Notes: a model not told the origin generated them from the sequence alone. A stretch of 64,000 nt of DNA from Aeromicrobium sp. (GCA_014377785.1 JACMOZ010000374.1:1-64000); one strand, 5' to 3'. Shown: positions 10,051 to 20,086, numbered from the stretch's first letter. A program made the numbers and translations.

Positions 10051-12366
10051 ATGAACGCAGAAGAGCTGGCGCAACGGCGCGGCGAACGTGCCCTTGAGGC
10101 TGACCGGCTGTTGCGAAGTCTTTTTGCGGCGGCGCTGGGGCCATTTCCCGAGCATGTCGCGGGCTCGGATCCTCGCTCGGGAAACGGGATGGCACTTGTT
10201 GCAGTCGGGGGCTACGGCCGTTCGGAATTGTCGCCGCACAGCGATCTCGACGTCGTGCTCCTCCATGACCCGTCGATCGGCGACGATCTCGTCAACGAAG
10301 TCGCCAACAGTATTTGGTACCCGCTGTGGGATCGAGGCGTCGCCCTGGACCATTCGGTCCGCGACACCAAGCAGATGCGCGAGGCGGCAGTGCAGGATTA
10401 TCGGGCCGCGACCGGGATGCTCGATGCCAGACCAGTTGCGGGCGACTCGGGACTCGTGCTGACTTTGCGCTCTCAGGTGCTCGCCGATTGGCGCCGTGAC
10501 GCTCGCAACCGTCTCGGGGAGGTCCGCGAGGCCCGCATCAGCCGGATTGAGCGTGCCGGCTGGATCGCCCACTCGGCGATACCCGATCTCAAGGAGTCCG
10601 GCGGGGGACTGCGTGACGGCGCCCTTTTGCGTGCACTCGTCGCTACCTGGCTCGTCGACGTCCCGCATGTCGAGGCCGAAGTCCTGCGCCACCAGCTCCT
10701 CGACGTCCGCGACCGGCTGCACGAGGTCACCGGTAAACGCGGCGACAAAATGACTCCCGAAGTCCTTCCCGATGTTGCTGCTTTGATGGGGATGGGCGCC
10801 GAAGAACTCGATTTCTACGTACGCAATCTGGGTCGCCGGACTTCGCACCTGTGCTCCCTCGTCTGGAGGCGGATCGACGACGTCATGGCGCCGACAACGG
10901 TGCAGTCCAGACTCAAGCGCCGCGCCGGAGGCGGCCCGCAACTCGACTCCATAGCCCCCGGTGTCGCCCTCCTCGACCGCGAAGTCGTCCTGACCATTGC
11001 GGCCGATCCTTCCAAAGACGCCGAGCTGAGTCTGCGCGTCGCCTACGAGGCCGCCAATCGCAAACTCGCCGTGTCCGAAGCCTCGGCCGGACGTATGGCC
11101 ACCGAAATGGTGGCGCCCACGGAGCCTTGGCCTCGCAGCGCGAACCGGCTCATGGTCAACCTGCTGGCCTCAGGGCAGGGACTGGTTTCGGTCTGGGACG
11201 AACTCGACTATGACGGCGTCATCGACACCTGGCTGCCTGAGTGGTCGGCGATTCGCTTGCGCGGTTCGTCGTCACCGGTTCACCGGTTCACCGTCGACCG
11301 TCACAGCATTGAGACCTGTGTGCAGGTCAAGAGCCATTTGCGGGTCGTGTCCCGTCCGGACTTGCTCGTCGTCGCGGCCTTGCTTCACGACATCGGCAAA
11401 GGGGCCGAGGGCGATCACAGCGATGTGGGCGCGCCGATGGCCGAAGCCATCGCTCTGAGGTGGGGCTTTTCGGCCAACGACGCCGCACGTATCGGTCACT
11501 TGGTGCGGTGGCATCTGCTTCTTCCGACCGTTGCCACCAGACGTGACATTGAGGATCCGTCGACGGCGGCGAACGTTGCCGAGATCGTCGGCGACGCCGA
11601 CAGTCTCGAACTCCTTGCTGCCCTGACCGAGTCCGATGCCCGTTCCACCAGCAACACTGCGTGGTCTCCCTGGCGGGCCGGGCTCATCAAAGGCCTTGTC
11701 GAGAAGACCAGGGCTGTGTTGCAGGAGGGCGTCAAGACTCCCGATCCGGAGAATTACGAAGGCTGGCCCGAGGACTTCGACCCGCCCTCGGCCCTGAACG
11801 AAAACGATTCCTTGCGTGGCAGGGAGTTCAGTCTCGAAGTGCGGAACCACCACACCGGATCGCGCATCATAATTTCCACGCCGGACCGTTCGGGCAGTAT
11901 GGCCGACATGGCCGCCGGCATCGCCCTTGCCGGTCTGGAAGTCCTGTCGGCGCGTGCCGTCACGACCGACATGACGGCAACCACCTTGTGGGAAGTCACT
12001 CGCGACGACGTGGACGCCAAAAAGCTCACCGAACGAATCAAGTCGGTCGTCGACGGCACCCTTGACCTCGACGCACGCCTCAAACTCACCCCGACCGAGG
12101 ATGCGGTCGACACCACGGTGCGCGTCCTCGAAGGCCTTTCCGAGACGGCCACCCTGATCGAGGTGCGGGCACAGGACCGACGCGGACTGGTGTGGGCCGT
12201 GAGCCGGGCGATCGCCACTGAAGGCGTCAGCATCCGGTCGGCGCACTTGTCGACCTACGGGCCCGAAGCGCGTGACGTGTTTTATGTTGTCGATGCCGGC
12301 GGCCAATCGCTGTCACCCGAATCCGCGAAGAGGCTTACCGAACGGGTTGCCGCTGCACTCAGTTAG
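10051..12366 (+). CDS. glnD: PII nucleotidyltransferase/removing enzyme GlnD
   Basis: A 771-residue bifunctional sensor of glutamine that modifies and demodifies PII. Domains in order: nucleotidyltransferase with GGYGRSELSPHSDLD (about 51-65), a helical region, an HD phosphohydrolase domain with LLHDIGKG near residue 445, and two C-terminal ACT domains (TPDRSGSMADMAAGI near 610 and AQDRRGLVWAVSRAI near 708) that bind glutamine. In Actinobacteria the enzyme is thought to adenylylate rather than uridylylate PII. It lies directly after the second PII gene and ends 14 bases from the convergent phosphatase gene. Confidence 0.94.
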   Translation: MNAEELAQRRGERALEADRLLRSLFAAALGPFPEHVAGSDPRSGNGMALVAVGGYGRSELSPHSDLDVVLLHDPSIGDDLVNEVANSIWYPLWDRGVALDHSVRDTKQMREAAVQDYRAATGMLDARPVAGDSGLVLTLRSQVLADWRRDARNRLGEVREARISRIERAGWIAHSAIPDLKESGGGLRDGALLRALVATWLVDVPHVEAEVLRHQLLDVRDRLHEVTGKRGDKMTPEVLPDVAALMGMGAEELDFYVRNLGRRTSHLCSLVWRRIDDVMAPTTVQSRLKRRAGGGPQLDSIAPGVALLDREVVLTIAADPSKDAELSLRVAYEAANRKLAVSEASAGRMATEMVAPTEPWPRSANRLMVNLLASGQGLVSVWDELDYDGVIDTWLPEWSAIRLRGSSSPVHRFTVDRHSIETCVQVKSHLRVVSRPDLLVVAALLHDIGKGAEGDHSDVGAPMAEAIALRWGFSANDAARIGHLVRWHLLLPTVATRRDIEDPSTAANVAEIVGDADSLELLAALTESDARSTSNTAWSPWRAGLIKGLVEKTRAVLQEGVKTPDPENYEGWPEDFDPPSALNENDSLRGREFSLEVRNHHTGSRIIISTPDRSGSMADMAAGIALAGLEVLSARAVTTDMTATTLWEVTRDDVDAKKLTERIKSVVDGTLDLDARLKLTPTEDAVDTTVRVLEGLSETATLIEVRAQDRRGLVWAVSRAIATEGVSIRSAHLSTYGPEARDVFYVVDAGGQSLSPESAKRLTERVAAALS

Positions 12367-12380
12367 GCGCATCCTGCCGG

Positions 12381-13631
12381 TCAGGTTGTGCGGCCGTGCC
12401 ACTGCAGCAGCAACAATGATGCATCGTCGACAAGAGGCCCTTGCTGATGTGCGAACAGTTCTCGCACGACACGCCGCATGGTCTCGGGCGCGGCCAGACC
12501 ACCGGCAAGGTGGCGAATGACGAGTTCGGCGAGCCGGTCGATGCCGAAGGACTCCCCATTGGGTGAACGTGCATCGACCACTCCATCGGTGTAGAGCAGG
12601 ATCTGGTCACCCGGTTCAAGTTGTTCGTTGCCGACTGGCACCGGCTGGGAGTCCCGCAAATAGCCCAAACCCAAGGGCGGCCTTGGATCGAGGTGAAGGG
12701 TCTTGACGAATTTGCCGTCGCGCAACAACAGCGGTTCGTGATGACCGCCGTTCACCCATCGCAGCAGTCCGGAGTCGGTGTCAAGCTGGGCCAGCACCGC
12801 GGTGCTGAACACCTCGTCCCCCAGCCCCGTGAGCAGCGCCTCGTCGATGCCGTGCATGGTTTCAACCAATGAGAGCCCTGCGCGGCGAGAGTTGCGGTAG
12901 GAAGCGACCGCCAGCACGGCGCATTGCGCACTCTGTAGTCCGTGGCCCATACCGTCGAAGACCGCGACGTGAGTGATCCCGGCATCGACGGCGTAGTCGA
13001 TCGTGTCACCGGCCACTTGATAGGCGGGTTCGAGAACAGCGGCGACAGCGACGGCGCTGGTGGCGACGGTCAGCGGCGGCAGCAGCGACCACTGGATCTC
13101 CGCGGCCAGACTCATCTCCCGGCGCCTGCGCAGCCGAACCAAAGTATCGCCATACAAGGTCTTGGCCGACAGCAGTTCGGCCGTCAGCGAGGCCAACCGT
13201 GCGAGCAGTGCCGACAGCAGTCCATCCTCCAGCGCGGCGCTGTCAATGATTGTTACGCCCAGCACGCCGAAGCGCTCGGTGCCAACCAGCAGCGGCAACC
13301 ATACGCAGGTGCCGTCAATGTCGGCCTCCTGGATGTGCGTTTCGAACGTCTGGAACGCCCGCCCGGCCAGAGTCGACTCAACGTCGAGGGAAGCAGGCTT
13401 CGCGCCGTCGCCGAGCTCACTTGGCCCGACAAACGGCACCAGAACCTGTTGGCGCAGGTCGGCGAGGTAGGCGATCGCGCCCCGCGCCCCCATGGTCCGC
13501 GCGCAGCGATCGATCAGTCCGGCCAACTCGTATGGGGCGGCCAGGCGCGCGTCCGCATGGAGCGCCTCCAGCGCCTGAGCGGGGGCGACGTCAAGGTTGC
13601 CAAGTGCGGTTTCCCCTCGCGGTTCGCTCAT
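12381..13631 (-). CDS. GAF-SpoIIE family serine/threonine phosphatase (RsbU-like)
   Basis: A 416-residue soluble protein: a GAF-like sensor region at about 30-160, a short linker helix (RRRREMSLAAEIQWSLLPP) typical of RsbU-type enzymes, and a SpoIIE/PP2C domain. Metal-binding motifs are visible: AGDTIDYAV, DGMGHG, YTDGVVDAR and the final DDAS. Such enzymes dephosphorylate anti-anti-sigma factors in partner-switching control of sigma factors. No kinase or antagonist gene lies next to it, so the target is unknown. It is divergent from ohr, with only 45 bases between the start codons. Confidence 0.85.
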   Translation of the reverse strand: MSEPRGETALGNLDVAPAQALEALHADARLAAPYELAGLIDRCARTMGARGAIAYLADLRQQVLVPFVGPSELGDGAKPASLDVESTLAGRAFQTFETHIQEADIDGTCVWLPLLVGTERFGVLGVTIIDSAALEDGLLSALLARLASLTAELLSAKTLYGDTLVRLRRRREMSLAAEIQWSLLPPLTVATSAVAVAAVLEPAYQVAGDTIDYAVDAGITHVAVFDGMGHGLQSAQCAVLAVASYRNSRRAGLSLVETMHGIDEALLTGLGDEVFSTAVLAQLDTDSGLLRWVNGGHHEPLLLRDGKFVKTLHLDPRPPLGLGYLRDSQPVPVGNEQLEPGDQILLYTDGVVDARSPNGESFGIDRLAELVIRHLAGGLAAPETMRRVVRELFAHQQGPLVDDASLLLLQWHGRTT

Positions 13632-13676
13632 GTTTGTACACTACGCGGACTGGATATTTCTACGGACGGATCAACA

Positions 13677-14111
13677 ATGGCAAAGACTCTTTACACGGCG
13701 CAGGCTCATGTCGACGGTGGCCGAGCCGATGGGCATGGACGGACTTCCGATGGCAGCGTCGAGGTTGACTTTCGCTCGCCTACGGAAATGGGAGGAGATG
13801 GTGGTGGGACAAACCCCGAACAGCTCTTTGCCCTTGGCTACGCCGGTTGCTTCTCCAGCTCCCTCGCCCGGGCGGCTCAGCGAAAAAAGGTGGATCCCGG
13901 GTCGATTTCGATCGATTCCAAGGTCATGTTGATGCCGGCCGAGGGGGGCGGTTTTAAGCTTGGGGTGACTCTCGATGTCACCCTGACCGGGGTGGCGGAC
14001 GCGGACGCCGCAGTCGAGTTTGTCCGAGCCGCACACCAAGTGTGCCCATACTCCAACGCTACCAGGGGCAATATCGATGTCGCCCTGACCGCGAATGGGC
14101 AGGCCGTGTAG
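13677..14111 (+). CDS. ohr: Organic hydroperoxide resistance protein Ohr
   Basis: A 144-residue OsmC/Ohr-fold peroxidase that reduces organic hydroperoxides with a Cys pair. Both active cysteines are seen: FALGYAGCFSSSL near residue 60 and HQVCPYSNATRGN near 124. The start at 13677 (MAKTLYTAQ) fits the family; the frame extends far upstream without another good start. It is expressed away from the SpoIIE-phosphatase gene. No OhrR-type MarR regulator gene is adjacent. Confidence 0.93.
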   Translation: MAKTLYTAQAHVDGGRADGHGRTSDGSVEVDFRSPTEMGGDGGGTNPEQLFALGYAGCFSSSLARAAQRKKVDPGSISIDSKVMLMPAEGGGFKLGVTLDVTLTGVADADAAVEFVRAAHQVCPYSNATRGNIDVALTANGQAV

Positions 14112-14175
14112 CGGGGGCACCCAGCCGTTATTCTGACAAGACCACGTTCCACAGATCAAGGACCCCGAAAACCTC

Positions 14176-15726
14176 ATGTTCGACAACTTGCAAGACCGCC
14201 TGCAATCCGCGTTCAAGAACCTGCGTGGCAAGGGCAGGCTCTCCGAAGCCGACATTGATGCGACGGCGGCTGAAATCCGCGTGGCCTTGCTCGAGGCGGA
14301 CGTCGCGTTGCCCGTCGTCAAAGAATTTGTCGCCAACGTCAAGGAACGTGCGCGCGGCGCCGAGGTCAGCAGCGCGCTCAACCCTGCCCAACAAGTTATC
14401 AAGATCGTCAACGATGAACTCGTGTCGATCCTCGGTGGTGAGACACGTCGGCTGAACTATTCCAAAAACCCGCCGACCGTCATCATGCTCGCCGGCCTCC
14501 AGGGCGCGGGCAAGACAACTCTCGCCGGCAAGCTCGGATTGTGGCTCAAGAGCCAGAACAAATCGCCGATGCTGGTGGCAGCGGACCTTCAGCGGCCCAA
14601 TGCCGTCCAGCAACTCCAGGTCGTCGGCAAGCAGGCCGGCGTCACGGTGTTCGCCCCCGAACCCGGCAACGGTGTCGGCAACCCGGTTGAGGTCGCCCGG
14701 GCTGCGATCAAGGAAGCCAACCGCACACTCCACGACGTGGTCATCGTCGACACCGCCGGACGCCTCGGCATTGACGAAGAACTCATGAAGCAGGCTTCCG
14801 ACATCCGTGACGCGGTCGATCCCGATGAGGTGCTCTACGTCGTCGACGCGATGATCGGCCAGGACGCCGTCCAGACGGCGATGGCTTTCCTCGAAGGTGT
14901 CAACTTCACCGGCGTCGTGTTGTCCAAGCTCGACGGGGATGCCCGTGGCGGTGCGGCTCTGTCGGTGTCCTCGGTCACCGGTCGCCAGATCATGTTCGCC
15001 TCCAACGGCGAAAAGCTTACCGATTTCGACGTCTTCCATCCCGACCGTATGGCCGGGCGAATCCTCGACATGGGCGACATGATGACGCTCATCGAACAGG
15101 CCGAGAAGGTCTTGGATGCCGAGGAAGCGCAAAAGGCCGCCGACAAGCTGACGGGGGGGTCGTTCACACTTCAGGACTTCCTCAAGCAAATGGAAGCCAT
15201 GGCCAAAATGGGCTCGATGACCAAAATCATGGGCATGATCCCGGGCATGGGCCAGTTCAAGGAACAGCTTGAGAACTTCGATGACCGTGAGGTCGACCGG
15301 ATCAAAGCGATCATCTTGTCCATGACGCCGGCCGAGCGCGACAACCCCAAGATGATCGACGGCTCACGTCGTACCCGCATCTCCAACGGCTCGGGGACCC
15401 AGGTCAAGGACGTCAACCAACTCGTCGACCGTTTCTTCGACGCCCGCAAAATGATGCAGCAGATGGCCAAAGGCGGCGGTGTGCCCGGTATGCCGGGGAT
15501 GCCTGGCCTTCCCGGTGCCGGCCGCCGCCCCGTTGCCAAGCAGCAGCCCAAGAACAAGAAGGGCAAACGCGTCTCGGGCAACCCGGCCAAGCGTGCGCTC
15601 GAAGCCAAGGGCGAAACCGGCAAGACTCCCACTGGGGGAGCGGGGGCTTTTGGTTTCCCTGGCTCTGGGCAAGGGGGAGGCGCCGGCGATTTCGAACTCC
15701 CCAAGGAACTCAGAGACCTGATGTAA
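14176..15726 (+). CDS. ffh: Signal recognition particle protein Ffh
   Basis: Ffh (SRP54) binds signal peptides on nascent membrane proteins and 4.5S RNA. The 516-residue protein has the N domain, the G domain with GLQGAGKTT, DTAGRLGIDEEL and SKLDGDARGGAAL, and a Met-rich M domain from about 300 (LKQMEAMAKMGSMTKIMGMIPGMG). A Gly/Pro/Lys-rich C-terminal tail (GMPGMPGLPGAGRRP onward) is longer than in E. coli but common in Actinobacteria. The RBS is weak (AAGGA). It works with FtsY, encoded upstream. Confidence 0.96.
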   Translation: MFDNLQDRLQSAFKNLRGKGRLSEADIDATAAEIRVALLEADVALPVVKEFVANVKERARGAEVSSALNPAQQVIKIVNDELVSILGGETRRLNYSKNPPTVIMLAGLQGAGKTTLAGKLGLWLKSQNKSPMLVAADLQRPNAVQQLQVVGKQAGVTVFAPEPGNGVGNPVEVARAAIKEANRTLHDVVIVDTAGRLGIDEELMKQASDIRDAVDPDEVLYVVDAMIGQDAVQTAMAFLEGVNFTGVVLSKLDGDARGGAALSVSSVTGRQIMFASNGEKLTDFDVFHPDRMAGRILDMGDMMTLIEQAEKVLDAEEAQKAADKLTGGSFTLQDFLKQMEAMAKMGSMTKIMGMIPGMGQFKEQLENFDDREVDRIKAIILSMTPAERDNPKMIDGSRRTRISNGSGTQVKDVNQLVDRFFDARKMMQQMAKGGGVPGMPGMPGLPGAGRRPVAKQQPKNKKGKRVSGNPAKRALEAKGETGKTPTGGAGAFGFPGSGQGGGAGDFELPKELRDLM

Positions 15727-15802
15727 CTCGGTCGCCTCATGCGTCACATCCGTAACGCGTGTCGTGACGGCCGAAAAGGTTTTTGCAAATTACTCTTGAC
15801 AC

Positions 15803-16408
15803 ATGGCCAATCGTTCACCTTCCCGCCGCCGTCAACGCCACGTACGAGTGACTGTGGCGGTGGGCATCCTTGTCGTGGCCACAGTTGTCGCCGTTTCCGC
15901 GCTCCTCGTTCAGTCGGTCATCTGGCTGAGCGTCGCAGTTGTAGTCACGCTCGTTGGCGGTATTTCCGCGACGCGGATCGTCTACACCGAAATGCTGCAG
16001 GACCGTCGTGAAAGTGCGGCGCAACGAGCCCGCCTCGCCGATGGCAACCGAACGTCGTCGGTTGCGCTGTCCCGCGAAAACATCGCCTTTGCCGAAGCCA
16101 TGAGCCGCAAGGTCAAGGGTCGCGATAAGTCGATCAACGAACTCGAAGGCACCATTCGCCTTGCTGAGAAGCGCGCTTCCATCGCTGAGCACCGCGCTCG
16201 CCATGAAGCAGCCGGCGCCAAGGAAGCCAACTTTGCGCTCGCCGAACTCCAGCAGCGGGTCCAGGACGCCAAGGCCGAACTGGTCGACGAACTCGCCGTC
16301 TGGGAAGGCGCCGAATTCGACACCGTCATAGACCTGATGACTTGGGAAGAGCGGGTCATGACCAAGGGCGAGCTTGCCACTTTGAGAGAAGAGAAGAAGC
16401 GCGCCTGA
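15803..16408 (+). CDS. Membrane-anchored coiled-coil protein, conserved hypothetical
   Basis: A 201-residue protein with a basic N-terminus (NRSPSRRRQRHVR), two adjacent hydrophobic helices at about 16-60, then a long charged coiled coil (residues 65-155) and a short acidic-to-basic tail. It probably sits in the inner membrane with its coil in the cytoplasm. I recognise no enzyme motif. It lies between ffh and the broken DUF222 gene. Its upstream gap contains TTGACA just before the ATG, too close to be its own -35. Confidence 0.65.
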   Translation: MANRSPSRRRQRHVRVTVAVGILVVATVVAVSALLVQSVIWLSVAVVVTLVGGISATRIVYTEMLQDRRESAAQRARLADGNRTSSVALSRENIAFAEAMSRKVKGRDKSINELEGTIRLAEKRASIAEHRARHEAAGAKEANFALAELQQRVQDAKAELVDELAVWEGAEFDTVIDLMTWEERVMTKGELATLREEKKRA

Positions 16409-16455
16409 CCCCTCCCGCTTCGCTGGTCGCTGGTTGGTGAGGCCGCCGCTTTCGC

Positions 16456-16490
16456 TGGTTGAGGAGCCGAGGTACGAGGCGTCTCAACCA
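16456..16490. repeat. REP-like inverted repeat
   Basis: TGGTTGAG (16456-16463) and CTCAACCA (16483-16490) form a perfect 8-bp stem around GAGCCGAGGTACGAGGCGT. A partial direct copy (TTCGCTGGTCGCTGGTTGGTGAGG) lies just upstream from about 16420. Elements that read GGTTGAG...CTCAACC with GAGCCGAG/GAGGCGTC inside are dispersed intergenic repeats in many actinobacterial genomes. Confidence 0.6.
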
Positions 16491-16569
16491 AGAATATTTC
16501 CTGAATTTCCGGTGATTCTTGCGGACAGCGGTCTTGCCCTGGGCCATTTTTAGGCGTAGACCCGAACAT

Positions 16570-17865
16570 GTGTTCGAGGATGTTGGTGGGTTGAGGTTGA
16601 CGGCATCGCCGAGTGCGATCGCGTGATTCGTGTCGCTCAGGCTCGTCAGGCTCGTCAGGCTCGTCAGGCTCAATTGACTTCTCATCTGTATGACAAGCGC
16701 CTCGAGTTGGGTCGCACGAGGCCGGCGTTTCGGATTGAGGCCGGCAGGGTCGCCCAATCGGTCATTGGCGAAGTAGCGATGGCCCGCCAAATTTCTGCTT
16801 CGGCGGCGGCCAACCAGTTCGGTTTCGCTCTGGGGCTTCGTGCAATGCCCGAAACCACCAAAGCATTCGCGACGGGATCTATTTCCGATCGTGTTGCCAA
16901 AGCTGTTGTCGATGAGGTCGGCGGACTCTCACCCGATGATGCCAATTCAGTTGATTTCGACCTTGCGCCCAACCTGCCGATGATGAGTGCGAAGCGTGCC
17001 GGTGCCGCTGCCCGCAAACTGGTCCTTCAGGTCGATCCTCACGCTTCCCGGCATGCCGCCAACACAGCTCGCCGTGACCGGCACATCTCGATCCATGTGC
17101 TGCCCCATTCGATGGCCTCAATCTCCATGCGGATCCCCGCCGCCCAAGCCGTCGCGGTCTACACGGCGCTCGACTTACAGGGCGGTCGACACCATTGCCC
17201 AGGGACTCAAATATGAGGGCGACTCCCGCACGGCCTCTCAGATTATGTGTGACACCGCCGTTGAGAGGATCACAGGCCAGAAGTATGCCGACGACATCGC
17301 AGTCGAGATCGGCATCCTCATGACGCCGAAGTCTTTGCTCGGGGACGAAGATGTTCCTGCGATGCTTACCGGTTATGGCCCTGTCCCGGCAGCTATCGCG
17401 CGCCAGTTGGCCACCGGCTCGAAGGCGTGGCTACGCCGACTCTTCACCGACCCGATGACCGGCAACCTCGTTGATCGTGACAAAACCCGGCGTCGTTTCG
17501 ATGGACCGTTGGCAGGGTTTGTCCGTGACCGCGACCAACAATGCAGCCGGCCCTACTGTGATTGCCGGATCCGTGACATCGACCACCAACAGGCTTTCAA
17601 CGGTTCCAATACGACCGCCGACAACGCCCAAGGTTTGTGCAAGCGTTCTCACACCACGAAACATTTACCTGGTTGGCGAGTCGACAACAGCATGCATGGC
17701 ACCGTCTGGACTACCCCGACCGGCCACACCTACACCTCCACACGTCCCGACCTCAACGGTTACGGCCCCAAACGGCACGTCCCCAACATCCTGGACACCG
17801 AATCCGCCCTCGGACACCGCCTCAGCAAACTCCTCGCCAAACCCAGCCTCCGCCGCCGCCAATAA
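16570..17865 (+). pseudogene. DUF222/HNH endonuclease domain protein (13E12 family), two frameshifts
   Basis: Three frames together make one DUF222-HNH protein of about 415-430 residues. A GTG at 16570 opens VFEDVGGLRLTASPSAIA, a typical family start, which hits TGA at 16624. The body then continues in the frame of 16623-17216 (TRPAFRIEAGRVAQSVIGE, AVAVYTALD), and from about 17175 the sense shifts to the frame ending at 17865 (RAVDTIAQGLKYEGDSRTA and the HNH end CSRPYCDCRIRDIDHQQAF). Dropping one T of the TT at 17175-17176 would restore the second join. The family is repeated in actinobacterial genomes and often decays. Sequencing error is the alternative. Confidence 0.85.
16641..16667 (+). 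repeat. Three tandem copies of GCTCGTCAG
   Basis: Three exact 9-base copies, with partial copies on both sides (GCTCAG before, GCTCA after), lie 15 bases after the first frame break of the DUF222 gene. Read in frame they encode Ala-Arg-Gln repeats. Copy-number change here would not alter the frame. Confidence 0.8.
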
Positions 17866-18049
17866 GCGGTCGTGTCGTGCCGATCGACGCGGACCTTTCG
17901 CTATGTCCGTGCCCTGTGTGGAGAAGGAAACGCGCCTGTCGGGCCGCCACGGACTTACCCGGGCCACTATATCGGCGCAGTGGTCGAAGTGGGCGCATTG
18001 CACCGTTCGGCGATTGACGCGCGGGACCCTCCGCATAGAGAGTGGCTTT

Positions 18050-18583
18050 ATGGGGTCTCAACTACTTGTCGTCGTGATGGGAATTACCGGAGTCGGCAAG
18101 TCGGCTGTCGGCCACGAACTGGCAGACCGTTTTGGCCTGGACTATGCAGACGGCGACGACTTCCACTCCGAAGCCAACATCCACAAAATGGCGGCGGGCC
18201 ATCCGTTGACCGACGAGGACCGCTGGCCTTGGCTTCACACCATCGGCGGCTGGCTCGCCGAGCACGATCAGTCGGGCGGCGTGATGAGCTGTTCGGCCCT
18301 CAAGCGGGTCTACCGGGACATACTCGTCGAAGCCGCACCGCGTACGGCGTTTCTGCACCTGTACGGCGACCACGACCTGATTCGATCGCGCATCGAAAAC
18401 CGCAAGGACCACTTCATGCCGGCCTCCCTCCTGGCTTCGCAAGAAGAAATTCTCGAAGGACTCGCAATCGACGAAAATGGTTTCGCCATAGACATCACGC
18501 CATCGGTGGCCGAAATAGTCGACGCCTTCCTGATGAAGGCCGGCATCGACAAGACTGGCCTCGCCGGTAAGGACGAATCATGA
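18050..18583 (+). CDS. gntK: Gluconokinase
   Basis: A 177-residue kinase that makes 6-phosphogluconate from gluconate and ATP. The P-loop GITGVGKS is at 11-18, followed by the family's substrate motif DYADGDDFHSEANIHKMAAGHPLTDEDRWPWL spread over 32-63 and SCSALKRVYRD near 83. Length fits the GntK/IdnK family. The ATG at 18050 is the last good start before the P-loop strand. It overlaps the permease gene by four bases (ATGA), so uptake and phosphorylation are coupled. Confidence 0.93.
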   Translation: MGSQLLVVVMGITGVGKSAVGHELADRFGLDYADGDDFHSEANIHKMAAGHPLTDEDRWPWLHTIGGWLAEHDQSGGVMSCSALKRVYRDILVEAAPRTAFLHLYGDHDLIRSRIENRKDHFMPASLLASQEEILEGLAIDENGFAIDITPSVAEIVDAFLMKAGIDKTGLAGKDES

Positions 18584-19962
18584 TCGCCACCTCAATCATG
18601 TTCGCCGACCCGCCCGTTGTGCAGCCCACGGCTGGAACAGGCCAACTCGTCACCGCTGCCCTTGTCGGCATTGCCGTCATCATCGCGCTCATCACCTTCG
18701 TCAAGTTGCATCCGTTCCTGAGCCTCAGCATCGGTTCCCTTGTCGTCGGCGCGATTGCCAACAGGCAACTCGCTGACGTTGTCCTGAGCTTCAGCAATGG
18801 AGTGGGCGCGACCGTCGCGAGCGTCGGTACCCTGATCGCCCTTGGCGCGATGTTCGGCAAACTGCTCGCCGACTCCGGGGGCGCCGACGAAATCGTCGAC
18901 ACCATCGTTGGCAAGTCCAGCGAACGAGCGCTGCCCTGGGCCATGGCCGGCATCGGCGCCCTCATAGGCCTGCCGATGTTCTTCGAGATCGGTGTCGTCT
19001 TGTTGATGCCGGTGATTTTCCTGGTTGCCAAGCGTTCGGGACTTTCGCTGATCAGCATTGGTATCCCCGCACTGGCGGGACTGTCGGCGATGCACGGCTT
19101 CGTCCCTCCGCACCCCGGCCCCCTTGTCGCGGTCGACGCGTTGAATGCCGATCTCGGTCTCACTCTCGGTATGGGCATCCTCGTGGCAATCCCGACGATC
19201 ATCGTCTCCGGTCCGCTGTTCGCCCGTGTTGCCAGCCGCTGGGTCGACGTGACAACACCGGGCCTGTTTGACACTGTCGAAAAGCGTGAGCAACGCCCAA
19301 CCTTCGGCATCACCGTTGCGACGGTGCTGCTCCCCGTGGTGCTGATGATGGCCAAAGCCCTTGCGGATGTAGTCATCGACGACGACGGCAGCACCATTCA
19401 ACAAGTGCTCGACTTCATCGGCACACCGTTCATCGCACTATTGCTCGCGGTGTTGGTGGCGATGTTCACGCTCGGACGCGGAGCCGGCATGACACGAGCC
19501 GAGATCACCACAACAGTTGAAAAGTCCTTGCCGCCCATCGCTGGCATCCTGCTCATCGTGGCCGCCGGCGGCGGTTTCAAGCAGACCCTTGTCGACACCG
19601 GCATCGCTCAGGTCATCACCGACTTCGTCCAGAACAGCGGAGTGTCCGTACTCCTGCTGGCCTGGGTGGTGGCGGTACTTATTCGCCTCGCGACAGGTTC
19701 GGCGACGGTCGCGACAATCACTGCGGCGGGAATCATGGCCCCCGTGGCCGGCAATCTCGCGACCGGCGAGGTTTCACTGCTGGTGCTCGCGATCGGAGCC
19801 GGCTCGCTGTTCTTCTCCCATGTCAACGATGCCGGCTTCTGGCTGGTCAAGGAATATTTCGGCCTCAGCGTCGGCCAAACGCTCAAGTCGTGGTCGTTGA
19901 TGGAGACGGTTCTGTCAATCAGCGGACTGCTGATGGTGTTGCTGCTCAACCTGGCGATTTAG
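18580..19962 (+). CDS. gntP: Gluconate:H+ symporter, GntP family
   Basis: A 460-residue transporter with about 12 hydrophobic segments. GntP family features include the conserved HGFVPPHPGPL loop (residues about 172-182), GAMFGKLLADSGGA in the first half, and the end motif HVNDAGFWLVKEYFGLSV. It imports gluconate or a related sugar acid for the kinase encoded just upstream with a 4-base overlap. No GntR-type regulator gene is next to the pair. Confidence 0.92.
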   Translation: MIATSIMFADPPVVQPTAGTGQLVTAALVGIAVIIALITFVKLHPFLSLSIGSLVVGAIANRQLADVVLSFSNGVGATVASVGTLIALGAMFGKLLADSGGADEIVDTIVGKSSERALPWAMAGIGALIGLPMFFEIGVVLLMPVIFLVAKRSGLSLISIGIPALAGLSAMHGFVPPHPGPLVAVDALNADLGLTLGMGILVAIPTIIVSGPLFARVASRWVDVTTPGLFDTVEKREQRPTFGITVATVLLPVVLMMAKALADVVIDDDGSTIQQVLDFIGTPFIALLLAVLVAMFTLGRGAGMTRAEITTTVEKSLPPIAGILLIVAAGGGFKQTLVDTGIAQVITDFVQNSGVSVLLLAWVVAVLIRLATGSATVATITAAGIMAPVAGNLATGEVSLLVLAIGAGSLFFSHVNDAGFWLVKEYFGLSVGQTLKSWSLMETVLSISGLLMVLLLNLAI

Positions 19963-20086
19963 ACATACGACGGAGTCAATATCGAGGGCACCCACGACAG
20001 TGTTCTGGCCGCGGGGGAGCCTACGAACGCCTCTACGCCTCGCAGTTTTCCGGTTCCATCGCCTGACGTCATACAGAATGGGGTCC

